Positions 45,224-54,779 of a DNA stretch of 64,000 bases are shown piece by piece. Position 1 is the first letter of the stretch, and each line of letters starts with the position of its first letter. The notes beneath the pieces were generated by a model, which worked only from the letters and a program-made list of their open reading frames with translations, searched no databases and was not told the origin of the DNA. Source of the stretch: Roseivivax sp. GX 12232 (GTDB lineage: Bacteria > Pseudomonadota > Alphaproteobacteria > Rhodobacterales > Rhodobacteraceae); assembly GCF_021272185.1 (NCBI RefSeq), contig NZ_JAJSEC010000002.1, positions 124,001 through 188,000 on the forward strand, written 5' to 3'. Position numbers and translations under genes: made by a program.

Positions 45224-47593
45224 TCAACCTTGCCGCGTGAAGACAAGGGCCATGGAGTCCTTCAGGATGATCGGGCCGGAGATGTAATCATCGCCGATGC
45301 CGGGCGATTGCAGCGCCAGCTCCCAGCCGAAACCCTCGATGCCCGGCACCGGCAGGCGCAGCGGGTCGAGGTCCGGGGTCTCTTTGCCCTCCATGTGGAT
45401 CACCGTGTAGACCTGTTCGCCGTCCGGGCCGTGGCGCAGCGCGGTGAAGACCGTGCGGCCCTCGATCGGCTGCAGGTAGGAGAAGTGGTCCTTGCCCGAG
45501 TAGTTCTCGCGCAGCCAGGGCCGGGCGGCGCGGAACTCGCGCAGCGCATGGGCGAAGTCGCATTGCACCGGGTCGAGCGCGCCCAGCGAATGGGTGATGT
45601 TGCAGTATTCCTGCATGTCATCCATCCAGGCCCGCGCCACCGCCTTCAGGCTGTCGACGGTGTAATGCGGGCCCGCAAGCCGCGGCTCGGTGGTGTTCAG
45701 AAGCCGCGCGATGTCCTCGAGGTCGTAGTCGGTCACCTCGACCAGCGCCGGCAGGAAGGTCAGGAACCGCGCGAGATCGGCGCGGGTCTCGAAGCCCAGC
45801 TCCTTCAGGCGGGTGAAATTGCCCGGGATCGAGTAGGAATATTCGTCCACCTGCCAGCGCAGCGAGATTGCCTCTTCGGCCACGACCTTCACGCCGTAGC
45901 GGTCGTCCTGGTTGCGCACGAAGCCCCAGGAGGCCCGCGCCATGGCGTTCAGGAAGTCCATCGGCACGCCCGGCAGCGCCACATAGGTCAGCGTGTGGGC
46001 GGCGGGATTGTCATAGGCCTTGTCGAGGATCTCCATCCGGGTCTGGCCGAGCCGGGTGTTCACGTTGAGCTTGGGGTTCACCTGGGTGCCCCGGCGCAGC
46101 GTGTCGTGGTTCGAGGTGCCCGAGATCCAATTCGCGCCGACCTCGAGGCATTCGCGGATGCGCCAGTATTTGCCCAGCCAGAAGGTGTAGAGGAAGGGCG
46201 TGTTGTGGGCGAAGGTCAGCGGGCCCCACTGGAAGACGTCGTCGTCGCGCTGGCTCTCGATCACCGAGCGGTAGGTCGAGGAAAGCTCCCAGTCCTCCTC
46301 GGGCCAGGGGCGGCCGTCCTCGAAGATGAACCAGGGGCGGTAGCTCGTGCCGCCGACCTCCTGCACGATGTCGGCCATGCTTTGCAGGTAGTCGTCGTCA
46401 TGGCGCAGCACCTGCGCCGAGGCATCCCAGAACTTGAAGTCCTGCGCGCCGTCGACCCGCACCCCGTCGGCGCCGAAGTTCACCTTGCGGCGCTGCATCT
46501 CCAGGAGGATCGCCCGCACCGCGGGGTTCTGGTAGTCGAGGTTCTGGCCATACATGTTGGGCCCGGCGAAGAAATGCCCGTTCAGCACCCGCAGGCCCTG
46601 GTTGTCGGAATGGCCGTAGACCACGTCGAAGATCAGCCGCTTGGGCTGGCCGGGGAAATTGTGCAGCGCCGCGGCGAGGTCGACGAGTTCGTCGGGCCGG
46701 CCGGTCTCGAGCAGGACGGGGTTCACCGTGGCCATGCCCGCGATGACGTTGTCGTAGCCCCAGTTGGTGGTGTCGGGACGCAGGAGCGAAACGGTCACCG
46801 CGCTGTCGTCACCCTCGCTTTCCTGCCAGAACTCCGGGCCGGTCTCGTAGACCGTGGTCGGTTCCACCGGCAGGAGCTGCACCGCCTCGTAGCCCGCGAA
46901 GAGCTTGTCGGAGGGTTCGAGCGGCAGCCCCGCCTCGACCCGCGCGGCGAGCCGCTCGAACTGCCGGGTGAGCGAGGCCAGCGTGCCGCCGCCGGTCGCG
47001 GTGGGCACATGGATCTGCAGGATATTGGAGACCGGGCCGAACTTGTGCGGCTCGGCCCCCGCAAGACCCGTCCAATAGGCGCCGTCGCCGCGGGCGGCGA
47101 GCATCGCCTCGGTGTCGTAGAGCTCGGCCGGGGCCATGGCGCCGAAGGGCAGGGACATGGCCAGCGGGTCGAGGATCCGGTGCCAGGCGTCCTCGGCGTC
47201 GCGCCAGCAGAGCGCGTAGAAATCGCCGATCTCCTCGCGGCTGCCGGCGCGCATGCCGGTGAGGGCCACGAAGCAATGCGTCTCGGTGCGGATCACCGGG
47301 ATATAGGCGCGCTCGAAGCGTACGTCCTGGTGGGCGCGGGTCAGATCCAGCGGCACCTCGGGGCGCAGCACCTCGAGGAAGATGTCCCCCGAGGGCACCC
47401 GCGCGTCCTGCAGCTCGGGCACCCAGAAGCCGAAGCGCGCCAGCCCGCCGGCGGCCACCTGGCCGCCGAGCATCCGGGCGATGATCTGTTCGGCGTCGAA
47501 GCGCGTCTCGGAGGTCATCAGCGCGGCCTCGGCGGCCTCGGCCATCTCCTGGGACAGGGCGTCGTCGCGGCGGATCTCGTCTTGCAGGGCCAT
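45224..47593 (-). CDS. GH13-family glycosidase, probable glucosylglycerol hydrolase
   Basis: 789-residue alpha-amylase-superfamily enzyme, last gene of the glycogen run, 20 bases after pgm. Seen: the GH13 motifs I DVVYGHSD (323-330), II DGVRVD with nucleophile Asp381, III IFEDG with acid/base Glu425 and IV SNHD with Asp497, so the catalytic triad is complete. The N-terminal 300 residues and the C-terminal part do not look like GlgX, GlgB or TreS. The overall pattern resembles proteins called glucosylglycerol hydrolase (GghA) that split the osmolyte glucosylglycerol. The ATG at 47593 has GAAGGAG five bases upstream; the frame stays open further back into pgm without a start. The function remains a family-based guess. 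Confidence 0.62.
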   Translation of the reverse strand: MALQDEIRRDDALSQEMAEAAEAALMTSETRFDAEQIIARMLGGQVAAGGLARFGFWVPELQDARVPSGDIFLEVLRPEVPLDLTRAHQDVRFERAYIPVIRTETHCFVALTGMRAGSREEIGDFYALCWRDAEDAWHRILDPLAMSLPFGAMAPAELYDTEAMLAARGDGAYWTGLAGAEPHKFGPVSNILQIHVPTATGGGTLASLTRQFERLAARVEAGLPLEPSDKLFAGYEAVQLLPVEPTTVYETGPEFWQESEGDDSAVTVSLLRPDTTNWGYDNVIAGMATVNPVLLETGRPDELVDLAAALHNFPGQPKRLIFDVVYGHSDNQGLRVLNGHFFAGPNMYGQNLDYQNPAVRAILLEMQRRKVNFGADGVRVDGAQDFKFWDASAQVLRHDDDYLQSMADIVQEVGGTSYRPWFIFEDGRPWPEEDWELSSTYRSVIESQRDDDVFQWGPLTFAHNTPFLYTFWLGKYWRIRECLEVGANWISGTSNHDTLRRGTQVNPKLNVNTRLGQTRMEILDKAYDNPAAHTLTYVALPGVPMDFLNAMARASWGFVRNQDDRYGVKVVAEEAISLRWQVDEYSYSIPGNFTRLKELGFETRADLARFLTFLPALVEVTDYDLEDIARLLNTTEPRLAGPHYTVDSLKAVARAWMDDMQEYCNITHSLGALDPVQCDFAHALREFRAARPWLRENYSGKDHFSYLQPIEGRTVFTALRHGPDGEQVYTVIHMEGKETPDLDPLRLPVPGIEGFGWELALQSPGIGDDYISGPIILKDSMALVFTRQG

Positions 47594-47613
47594 GCGGGCT
47601 CCTTCGTCGTCTC

Positions 47614-49245
47614 TCAGGTGGTCACGTCGGGGGCGGTGCGGCCTGTGCGCTCGGCGATGCCGGCCAGCGCGTCGGCGGCCTCGATCACCGGGGCCAGCGC
47701 CTCCTCGGGGGCCATGTCGAGCCGCGCGGGGTCGGTCTCGGCGTGTTCGAGGTAGACCCGCAGCGTCGCGCCCGCGGTGCCGGTGCCCGAGAGCCGGTAG
47801 ACGATGCGGCCTTGGTCGGCCAGCGCGATGCGGATGCCCTGGCCCTCGGCGCGGCTCTTGTCGACCGGGTCGTGATAGGAGAACTCGTCGGCCTTCTCGA
47901 TCCTGAGGCCCGCGACCTCGGTTCCGCGCAGCGCGTCGAGCTTGCCGCGCAGGTCGGACATGAGGCCCTCGGCGGCCTTGGCGTCGACGCCCTCGTAGTC
48001 GTGGCGGCTGTAGTAGTTCCGCCCGTAGGCGCGCCAATGCGCGGCCATGAGGTCGGCGACCGACATCTCCTTGACCGCCAGGATGTTGAGCCAGGCGAGC
48101 ACCGCCCAGAGGCCGTCCTTCTCGCGGACGTGGTCGGAGCCGGTGCCGGCGCTTTCCTCGCCGCAGATCGTGGCGCGGCCGGCGTCCAGAAGGTTGCCGA
48201 AGAACTTCCAGCCGGTCGGGGTCTCGTAGCAGTCGACGTTGAGCCGCAGCGCCACCCGGTCGAGCGCCCGCGAGGTCGGCATGGAGCGCGCCACGCCCTT
48301 CAACCCGCCCGCATAGGCCGGGATCAGCGTCGCATTGGCGGCGATCACCGCGACGCTGTCGGAGGGCGTGACGTAGCAGTTCCGCCCGACGATCATGTTG
48401 CGGTCGCCGTCGCCGTCCGAGGCGGCGCCGAAGTCCGGCGCCTCGGGGCCGTGCATCTCGTCCATCAGCGCCTTGGCCCAGATCGGGTTGGGGTCAGGAT
48501 GGCCGCCGCCGAAATCGGGCTTGGGCTCGGCGTTGATGACGCTGCCGGGCGCCGCGCCCAGGGCCTCTTCGAAGAGCGCCTTGGCATAGGGGCCGGTGAC
48601 CGCATGCATGGCGTCGAAGCGCATCCTAAAGCCGCCCTCGAAGAGCGCGCGGATGGCGTCGAAGTCGAAGATCTTCTCCATCATGGCGCGGTAGTCGGCG
48701 ACCGGGTCGACCACCTCGATCTCGGTCTCGGCAAGCTTGGTGGTGCCGGGGGTGGAGAGGTCGATGTCCTGGGTTTCGGCGATGAAGTAGCGCACGCAGC
48801 TGCGGGTCGCCTCGAAGATCTTGGCGGTCACGCTTTCGGGCGCCGGCCCGCCGTTGGCGGTGTTGAACTTGACGCCGAAGTCCTCCTCGGGGCCGCCGGG
48901 GTTGTGGCTGGCCGAGAGGATGATGCCGCCGTCGGCGCCGCGGGTGCGGATCAGGTTCGAGGCGGCGGGCGTGGAGAGAAGCGCGTCCTGGCCGACGATC
49001 ACCCGTTCGGCGCCGCTGGCCGCGGCCATGCGCAGGACCACCTGCGCGGCGCGGTCGTTGAAGTAGCGGCCGTCGCCGCCCAGGACGAGGGTCTTGCCCT
49101 CGACGCCGCCGATGGCGTCCCAGACCGACTGGATGAAGTTCTCCAGGTAGTGGCGCTGCATGAAGACGGGGGTCTTCTTGCGCAGGCCCGAGGTTCCGGG
49201 TTTCTGGCCTTCGATCGGGGTCGTGTCGACGGTCAGGATCTCCAT
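47614..49245 (-). CDS. pgm: Phosphoglucomutase (alpha-D-glucose-specific)
   Basis: Interconverts glucose-1-phosphate and glucose-6-phosphate, linking glycogen to glycolysis; 543 residues. Seen: the phosphoserine Ser113 in SASHNPGG, the metal loop DGDGDR (277-282), a sugar-binding CGEESAGTGSDHVREKDG block and a C-terminal phosphate loop RLSGTGTAGATLRVY. The N-terminal TTPIEGQKPGTSGLRKK is typical of the eukaryote-like alpha-PGM. It lies 160 bases after glgX and 20 bases before the GH13 gene on the same strand, so it belongs with the glycogen genes. Confidence 0.94.
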   Translation of the reverse strand: MEILTVDTTPIEGQKPGTSGLRKKTPVFMQRHYLENFIQSVWDAIGGVEGKTLVLGGDGRYFNDRAAQVVLRMAAASGAERVIVGQDALLSTPAASNLIRTRGADGGIILSASHNPGGPEEDFGVKFNTANGGPAPESVTAKIFEATRSCVRYFIAETQDIDLSTPGTTKLAETEIEVVDPVADYRAMMEKIFDFDAIRALFEGGFRMRFDAMHAVTGPYAKALFEEALGAAPGSVINAEPKPDFGGGHPDPNPIWAKALMDEMHGPEAPDFGAASDGDGDRNMIVGRNCYVTPSDSVAVIAANATLIPAYAGGLKGVARSMPTSRALDRVALRLNVDCYETPTGWKFFGNLLDAGRATICGEESAGTGSDHVREKDGLWAVLAWLNILAVKEMSVADLMAAHWRAYGRNYYSRHDYEGVDAKAAEGLMSDLRGKLDALRGTEVAGLRIEKADEFSYHDPVDKSRAEGQGIRIALADQGRIVYRLSGTGTAGATLRVYLEHAETDPARLDMAPEEALAPVIEAADALAGIAERTGRTAPDVTT

Positions 49246-49405
49246 GGTGTCTCCTTCACTGTCTCGGGGCGCGCATTTGCGCCGGGGGCGCCGCGCGGCG
49301 TTTCCCCAAGCATGTCGCAGGCGTCGGGAATGGCAAGGGGTCCGGGGGGAAAAGGGCAGGGGCGGGACCTGGGCCCCGCTCCTAAGCTTTCTGCCTGAGC
49401 GGGCC

Positions 49406-51499
49406 TCAGCCCGCCTCTTCGGGCTCCAGCACGAAGGCCAGGACGGCGGGGCCTTCGAGCTGGCAGGGGCCCTCCTGCCGGGCGGGCTCGGCCTCGGGGC
49501 GGCGGCTGTCGAGGTGGCAGATCCAGACCCGGCCCTCGGGCGGCTCGGGCAGCGTCACCTCGCAGCCGTCGCCCGCGTTGAAGGCCAGGTAGACGGCCTC
49601 CTCGCGCTGCGCGTAGGCGGGCGTGCCCGAGGCCATGCGCATCTCGGCGGCGCAGAAGAGCCGCCCTGGCTCCTCCCAGTCGGCGGGGGTCATCTCGGCG
49701 CCGTCCTCGCGCCACCAGAAGAGGTCGGGCAGCCCGTCGACGATGCGCTCGCGCGAGTGCAGGAAGCGCTTCTGGCGCAGGATCGGATGCGCCTTGCGGA
49801 AGGCGATGAGCCGCTTTGTGAAGGCCAGGAGCGCGCCGTCGGCGCTGGCCCAGTCGAGCCAGCCGGTCTCGTTGTCCTGGGCATAGGCGTTGTTGTTGCC
49901 GCCCTGGCTGTTGGCGAACTCGTCACCCGCCAGCAGCATCGGCGTGCCCTGGCTGAGAAAGAGCGTGGCCAGCATGTTGCGCCGCCGGAGCGCGCGGGCG
50001 GCGTTCACCTCGGGGTCGTCGCTCGGGCCCTCGGTGCCGAAGTTGTCGGAGTAGTTCTCGCCGTGGCCGTCGCGGTTGTCCTCGCCGTTGGCCTCGTTGT
50101 GGCGCTCGAGATAGGCGGTCACATCGGCCAGGGTGAAGCCGTCATGGGCGGTCAGCAGGTTGACGCTCGAGGTTGCGGGGCGGCCCGAGTGGTCGAACTC
50201 CGCCGCCGAGCCGGTGATCCGCGCGGCGAGATCCGGGGCCGAGCCCGCGTCGCCCCGCCAGAACCGCCGCACCCCGTCGCGGTAGCGGTCGTTCCACTCG
50301 GCGAAGGGCGGCGGGAAGGCGCCCAGCTGGTAGCCTCCGGGGCCGATGTCCCAGGGCTCGGCGATCAGCTTGGTGCGGGTCAGGACCGGGTCCTGGCGCA
50401 GCGCGTCGAAGAAGGCGGCGCCGGGGTCGAAACCCTCGGCGGTGCGGCCCAGCGTGGCGCAGAGATCGAAGCGGAAGCCGTCGATGCGGAAGGTCTCGAC
50501 CCAGTAGCGCAGGCTGTCCATGACCATGCGCATGACCATCGGGTGCTCGATGTTCAGCGTGTTGCCGGTGCCGGTGTCGTTGACGTAGTAGCGCGGATCC
50601 TCGGCGAGCCGGTAATAGGCGGCGTTGTCGAGCCCGCGGAAGGCCAGCGTCGGGCCCAGGTGGTCGGCCTCGCCGGTGTGGTTGTAGACCACGTCGAGAT
50701 AGACCTCGATGCCCGCCGCATGCAGTCGCGCGACGGCGTGCTGGGCCTCGGCGATGCCGTCCTCGGAGAGGTAGCGCGGATCGAGGGCGAAGAAGCCGAT
50801 GCTCTGGTAGCCCCAGTAGTTCGTCAGCCCCTTGTCGATCAGGAAGCGGTCGTTGATGAAGGCATGCACCGGCAGCAACTCGACCGCGGTGACGCCGAGC
50901 TCGGTCAGATGCCGGATCATCGCGTCCGAGGCCAGCGCCAGGAAGCCGCCCTTGGGGTCGGCGTCCGGGTGGGTCTGGGTCAGCCCCTTCAGATGCGCCT
51001 CGTAGACGATGGTCTCTTCCATCGGGCGGCGCGGGGCCTCGACCTCGCCCCAGGCGAAGCTCGGATCGGTGACGATGCACTTCGGCATGAAGGCCGCGCT
51101 GTCGCGGGTGTCGAAGGAGAGGTCCTCCTGCTTGTGCCCGCGGGTGAAGCCGTAGACCGCGTCATCCCAGGTGGGATGCCCGGTCAGCCGCTTGGCATAG
51201 GGGTCGATCAGCAGCTTGTGCGGGTTGAAGCGGTGGCCCTCCTCGGGGGCATAGGGCCCCTCGGCGCGCAGCCCGTAAAGCTGGCCCGGCCGGATGCCCG
51301 GCAGGTAGCCGTGCCAGACATCGCCGTCCCGCTCGGGCAGGCGGATGCGCTGGGTTTCGGTGGGTCCGTCCTCGGAGAAGAGACAGACGTGGATCGCCGT
51401 GGCGTGTTGCGAGAAGACGGCGAAATTCGTGCCGTCGCCGTCGAAACAGGCGCCGAGCGGCGCGGCATGCCCCGGCAGGGGCGCTGTGGAAGCGGTCAT
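49406..51499 (-). CDS. glgX: Glycogen debranching enzyme GlgX
   Basis: GH13_11 enzyme that removes alpha-1,6 branches left by phosphorylase; 697 residues. Seen: an N-terminal CBM48 domain with PLGACFDGDGTNFAVFS, then the (beta/alpha)8 domain with motifs DVVYNHTGEADH, DGFRFDLCATLG (nucleophile Asp), IAEPWDIGPGGYQLG (acid/base Glu) and LTAHDGFT. The start at 51499 was chosen because the GHAAPLGACFDGDG core sits close behind and the upstream gene ends there: its ATG overlaps the glgA stop by ATGA. Translationally coupled to glgA. Confidence 0.95.
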   Translation of the reverse strand: MTASTAPLPGHAAPLGACFDGDGTNFAVFSQHATAIHVCLFSEDGPTETQRIRLPERDGDVWHGYLPGIRPGQLYGLRAEGPYAPEEGHRFNPHKLLIDPYAKRLTGHPTWDDAVYGFTRGHKQEDLSFDTRDSAAFMPKCIVTDPSFAWGEVEAPRRPMEETIVYEAHLKGLTQTHPDADPKGGFLALASDAMIRHLTELGVTAVELLPVHAFINDRFLIDKGLTNYWGYQSIGFFALDPRYLSEDGIAEAQHAVARLHAAGIEVYLDVVYNHTGEADHLGPTLAFRGLDNAAYYRLAEDPRYYVNDTGTGNTLNIEHPMVMRMVMDSLRYWVETFRIDGFRFDLCATLGRTAEGFDPGAAFFDALRQDPVLTRTKLIAEPWDIGPGGYQLGAFPPPFAEWNDRYRDGVRRFWRGDAGSAPDLAARITGSAAEFDHSGRPATSSVNLLTAHDGFTLADVTAYLERHNEANGEDNRDGHGENYSDNFGTEGPSDDPEVNAARALRRRNMLATLFLSQGTPMLLAGDEFANSQGGNNNAYAQDNETGWLDWASADGALLAFTKRLIAFRKAHPILRQKRFLHSRERIVDGLPDLFWWREDGAEMTPADWEEPGRLFCAAEMRMASGTPAYAQREEAVYLAFNAGDGCEVTLPEPPEGRVWICHLDSRRPEAEPARQEGPCQLEGPAVLAFVLEPEEAG

Positions 51500-52902
51500 G
51501 GCGCGGATATGAGATCCCGGTAGAGTGTGGCATAGGCTTGGGCGGAAACGTCCCAGCCGACATCTAGTGCCATGGCATTCTTCATCATCCTTTGCCAGTG
51601 CCCCGGCGCGCGCCAAAGCGCATGGAGCCGCGCGAAGGCGCCCGCGAGCCCCGAGGCGGTCACGGGATGGAACTGCAGCCCCGTCGCCGCGCCGGCCTGC
51701 AGGGCCATGGGGTTGGCGTCGATCACCGTGTCGTTGAGCCCGCCGGTGCGGGCGACCAGCGGCAGGGTGCCGTGGCTCAGCCCGTAAAGCTGGGTGAGCC
51801 CGCAGGGCTCGAAGCGCGAGGGCACCAGGATCGCGTCGCCGCCCGCGACCATGCGCTTGGAGAGCGCCTCGTCATAGCCGATGCGGGTTGCGACATTGGG
51901 GTGTTCGGCGGCTTGGCGGAAGGCCGATTCCAGCGCCGGGTCGCCCGAGCCCAGAAGCGCGAGCTGCCCGCCGTGGTCGATCAGCGCGGGCAGCGCATCG
52001 AGCAGCACGTCCAGCCCTTTCTGGTGGCTCAGCCGTGAGATCACCACGCAAAGCGGGCCCTCGGCCTCGGGCAGGCCCATCTCGTGGCGGAGCCGCGCGC
52101 GGTGCCGGGGCTTGCCGCGCGGGGTGCGGTAGGGCGGCGCCCAGGCGGCGGTGTCGATGCCGTTCAGGATGCCCGAGAGCGCGTCGCGCCGGGCGGTCAG
52201 CAGCCCGTCGAGCCCCATGCCGAACTCCGGCGTCAGCAGCTCCTCGGCATAGGTCGGGCTGACCGTGGTGATCCGGTCGGACCAGACCAGCCCCGCCTTC
52301 AGCGCGCTGACCTGGCCCCAGAACTCGTAGCCCTCGGGGCCGAAGTCCGCCTCGGGCAGGCCCAGGGGGCCGATCTCCGAGGGCGGCGCCATGCCCTGGA
52401 AGGCGATGTTGTGGATGGTCAGAAGCGTGCCGACGCGGCGCTTCGGCGCCATCTGCGAGAGGTAAAGCGGCGCGAGCCCGGCCTGCCAGTCGTGCACATG
52501 CAGCACCTCGGGGTGCCAGTCGCCGATGCCCTCGGCGGCGAGCCGCGCGGCGACCTGGCTCAGCGCGGCGAAGCGGCGCGGGTTGTCGGGGAAGTCGTGG
52601 CCACCCTCGTCGAGATAGGGCCCGCCCGGCCGGTCGAAGAGATGCGGCGCGTCCAGCGCATAGAGCACCGCCTCGCCGAGCTGCCCCTCGATCAGCGCCG
52701 CGGGCCCGCCGAAGACCTCGCCCAGCTCGTGCCGGGGGCCTTCGCCGAGCGCCGCCCGCACCTTGGGATAGGCGGGCAGCAGCGTGCGCATCTCGACGCC
52801 CAGCGGCGCCAGCGCGCCGGGCAGGGCACCGGCGACATCCGCCAGCCCCCCGGTCTTGATCAGCGGCACGCATTCCGAGGCGACCGAGAGGACGCGCGTC
52901 AT
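51496..52902 (-). CDS. glgA: Glycogen synthase GlgA (GT5)
   Basis: Adds glucose from ADP-glucose to glycogen ends; 468 residues, two Rossmann domains. Seen: [13 protein letters not shown] with the ADP-binding Lys16-Thr-Gly-Gly, the [14 protein letters not shown] block, [18 protein letters not shown] and the C-terminal [25 protein letters not shown] with the catalytic Glu. The start at 52902 overlaps the glgC stop by ATGA, so glgC-glgA-glgX are translationally coupled. Confidence 0.96.
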   Translation of the reverse strand: MTRVLSVASECVPLIKTGGLADVAGALPGALAPLGVEMRTLLPAYPKVRAALGEGPRHELGEVFGGPAALIEGQLGEAVLYALDAPHLFDRPGGPYLDEGGHDFPDNPRRFAALSQVAARLAAEGIGDWHPEVLHVHDWQAGLAPLYLSQMAPKRRVGTLLTIHNIAFQGMAPPSEIGPLGLPEADFGPEGYEFWGQVSALKAGLVWSDRITTVSPTYAEELLTPEFGMGLDGLLTARRDALSGILNGIDTAAWAPPYRTPRGKPRHRARLRHEMGLPEAEGPLCVVISRLSHQKGLDVLLDALPALIDHGGQLALLGSGDPALESAFRQAAEHPNVATRIGYDEALSKRMVAGGDAILVPSRFEPCGLTQLYGLSHGTLPLVARTGGLNDTVIDANPMALQAGAATGLQFHPVTASGLAGAFARLHALWRAPGHWQRMMKNAMALDVGWDVSAQAYATLYRDLISAP

Positions 52903-54161
52903 TCCGCGGCGGCCCGCGCGTTCAGCATCTTCTGGGTGATCAGCGTCACGCCGCCCTCGCTGACGCGGAACCACTTGGCGTCCTCTTCGGGGTCTTCGCC
53001 GACGACGAGCCCCTCGGGAATATGCACGCCCCGGTCGATCACCACGTTCTTCAGCCGGGCGTGGCGCGAGATATAGGCCCGCGGCAGCACCACGGCGCGG
53101 TCGAGCGTGGAGTAGGAATTGGTGTGCACATTGGTGAAGAGCAGCGATTCGCGCACCTCGGTGCCCGAGATGATGCAGCCGCCCGAGATCAGCGAGGAGA
53201 CCGCCAGTCCGCGGCGCTTCTCCTCGTCGTGGATGAACTTCGCCGGGGGCACGCTTTCGGAATAGGTCCAGATCGGCCAGTCCTTGTCCCAGAGGTCGAG
53301 GTCCGGCGAGAAATTGGTGAGGTCGAGGTTGGCCTTCCAGAAGGCGTCCACCGTGCCCACGTCGCGCCAGTAGGCCGGGGCCTCGGAGGAGGCGCGCACG
53401 CAGCTCTCGGTGAAGCGGTGGGCCTGTGCCTTGCCCTTCTGGACGATCTCGGGGATCAGGTCGTTGCCGAAGTCGTGGCTCGAGTTGCTGTCCTCCATGT
53501 CGCGCAGCAGGAGGTCGCGCAGGAAGTCCCACTTGAAGACGTAGATGCCCATCGAGGCCAGCGTCACCTCGGGGTCGTCGGGCGTGCCCGGCGGGTCCTT
53601 CGGCTTCTCCAGGAAGGAGGTGATCACGTCGTTCTCGTCGATCGCCATGACCCCGAAGGCCGAGGCCTCGGCGCGGGGCACCGTCAGGCAGCCGATGGTC
53701 ACATCCGCGCCGCTCTCGACGTGGTGCTCGATCATCCGCTCGTAGTCCATCTTGTAGATGTGGTCCCCGGCGAGGATCAGCACGTAGTCAACGCCGTAGC
53801 TGTCCACGATGTCGATGTTCTGGGCCACCGCGTCGGCGGTGCCGCGGTACCACATGCTCTCGTCGTAGCGCTGGCTCGCGGGCAGGATGTCGAGGAACTC
53901 GTTGCGCTCGGCGCGGAAGAAGTTCCAGCCGCGCTGGCAATGGCGGATCAGGCTGTGGGCCTTGTATTGGGTGGCCACCGCCATCTTGCGGATGCCGGAG
54001 TTGAGCGCGTTGGACAGCGCGAAGTCGATGATCCGCGTCTTGCCGCCGAAATAGACGGCGGGCTTCACGCGCCGGTCGGTCAGCTCGCGCAGCCGCGATC
54101 CGCGCCCGCCGGCCAGCACGAAGGCCATGGAGCGGTGGGCGAGGCGTGTGGTCGATGGCAT
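52899..54161 (-). CDS. glgC: Glucose-1-phosphate adenylyltransferase GlgC
   Basis: Makes ADP-glucose, the committed step of glycogen synthesis and the allosteric control point; 420 residues. Seen: the pyrophosphorylase motif AGGRGSRL (17-24), [42 protein letters not shown], and [10 protein letters not shown] with the glucose-1-phosphate Lys; the C-terminal left-handed beta-helix holds [10 protein letters not shown] and [13 protein letters not shown]. The ATG at 54161 is preceded by GGAGGA; a longer open frame extends back over a repeat region without support. The glgB gene lies 619 bases upstream. Confidence 0.96.
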   Translation of the reverse strand: MPSTTRLAHRSMAFVLAGGRGSRLRELTDRRVKPAVYFGGKTRIIDFALSNALNSGIRKMAVATQYKAHSLIRHCQRGWNFFRAERNEFLDILPASQRYDESMWYRGTADAVAQNIDIVDSYGVDYVLILAGDHIYKMDYERMIEHHVESGADVTIGCLTVPRAEASAFGVMAIDENDVITSFLEKPKDPPGTPDDPEVTLASMGIYVFKWDFLRDLLLRDMEDSNSSHDFGNDLIPEIVQKGKAQAHRFTESCVRASSEAPAYWRDVGTVDAFWKANLDLTNFSPDLDLWDKDWPIWTYSESVPPAKFIHDEEKRRGLAVSSLISGGCIISGTEVRESLLFTNVHTNSYSTLDRAVVLPRAYISRHARLKNVVIDRGVHIPEGLVVGEDPEEDAKWFRVSEGGVTLITQKMLNARAAAE

Positions 54162-54779
54162 GGTGTCTCCTCCCTCTGGGTCTGGGGCCCTTTGGGGTGA
54201 GTGTGGCAGCGCGCGGCGGGAGTGGCTAGGGGGTGGATGGGATTGGGCGCGGCTGGGGGTGACTTGGCTGGCTTGTAGAACCTGCGAGTGAAGGCGCGGG
54301 AGCGGCACCTGCGAGGGGTCCCTTAGGCCCGACCAGCTTTGCCGATTGCAGGGAAACCGGACCTGCCTGCTTTCGGTCAAACGCACGGTCCCAAGCGACA
54401 AGTCCTGTTCGGCCCGCGGCGCCAGCCGGGGCAGGGTGCTCGCGTGGATGCCCGACCAACACGCGCTGAGGTCCAATCCGTTAGCCTCACCCCAACCTTC
54501 CGCCTATGGCGCGGAATCAAGGGCCGCAGGCCCGCCGCGCCAGCGCCGGACCGGCCCCGTGGGCCGGCGCTCTTGCGGGTGGTGCGCATCGCTCGTCGTC
54601 AGGAGGAACATGGCCGGGATAAAGCGCGCCGCTCATCCGTTGCGGCGCCGGCCCCCGGTCCGGCGCTGGCGCTCCGTTCGGGCGGGGTGAGAGGGCGCGG
54701 CAGGCCAAGCACCAGCCAGCCGACCGCCCGTCACCGCCAGCCGCAAAGACGCCCCAGGATCACCCCCGGAGCGCCCCCG
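54162..54779. other. Non-coding stretch between glgB and glgC
   Basis: 618 bases within the glycogen run with no supportable gene. The right half carries a degraded family A repeat (54541-54672). The stretch before glgC probably contains a promoter for glgCAX, but no clear -35/-10 pair stands out. Confidence 0.65.
54541..54672. repeat. Family A intergenic palindromic repeat, copy 4 (degraded)
   Basis: Carries the arms CAGCGCCGGACCGG...GGGCCGGCGCT and GGCGCCGGCCCCCGGTCCGGCG and the central GCCGGGATAAAGCGC, but lacks the opening GCGCCCGAA segment of copies 1-3. It separates glgB from glgC. Confidence 0.65.

Noticed and set aside
47594-48037. Longer N-terminus for the GH13 gene reaching into pgm
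   Set aside because: The open frame has no good start there, overlaps pgm heavily, and the ATG at 47593 has GAAGGAG at ideal spacing.
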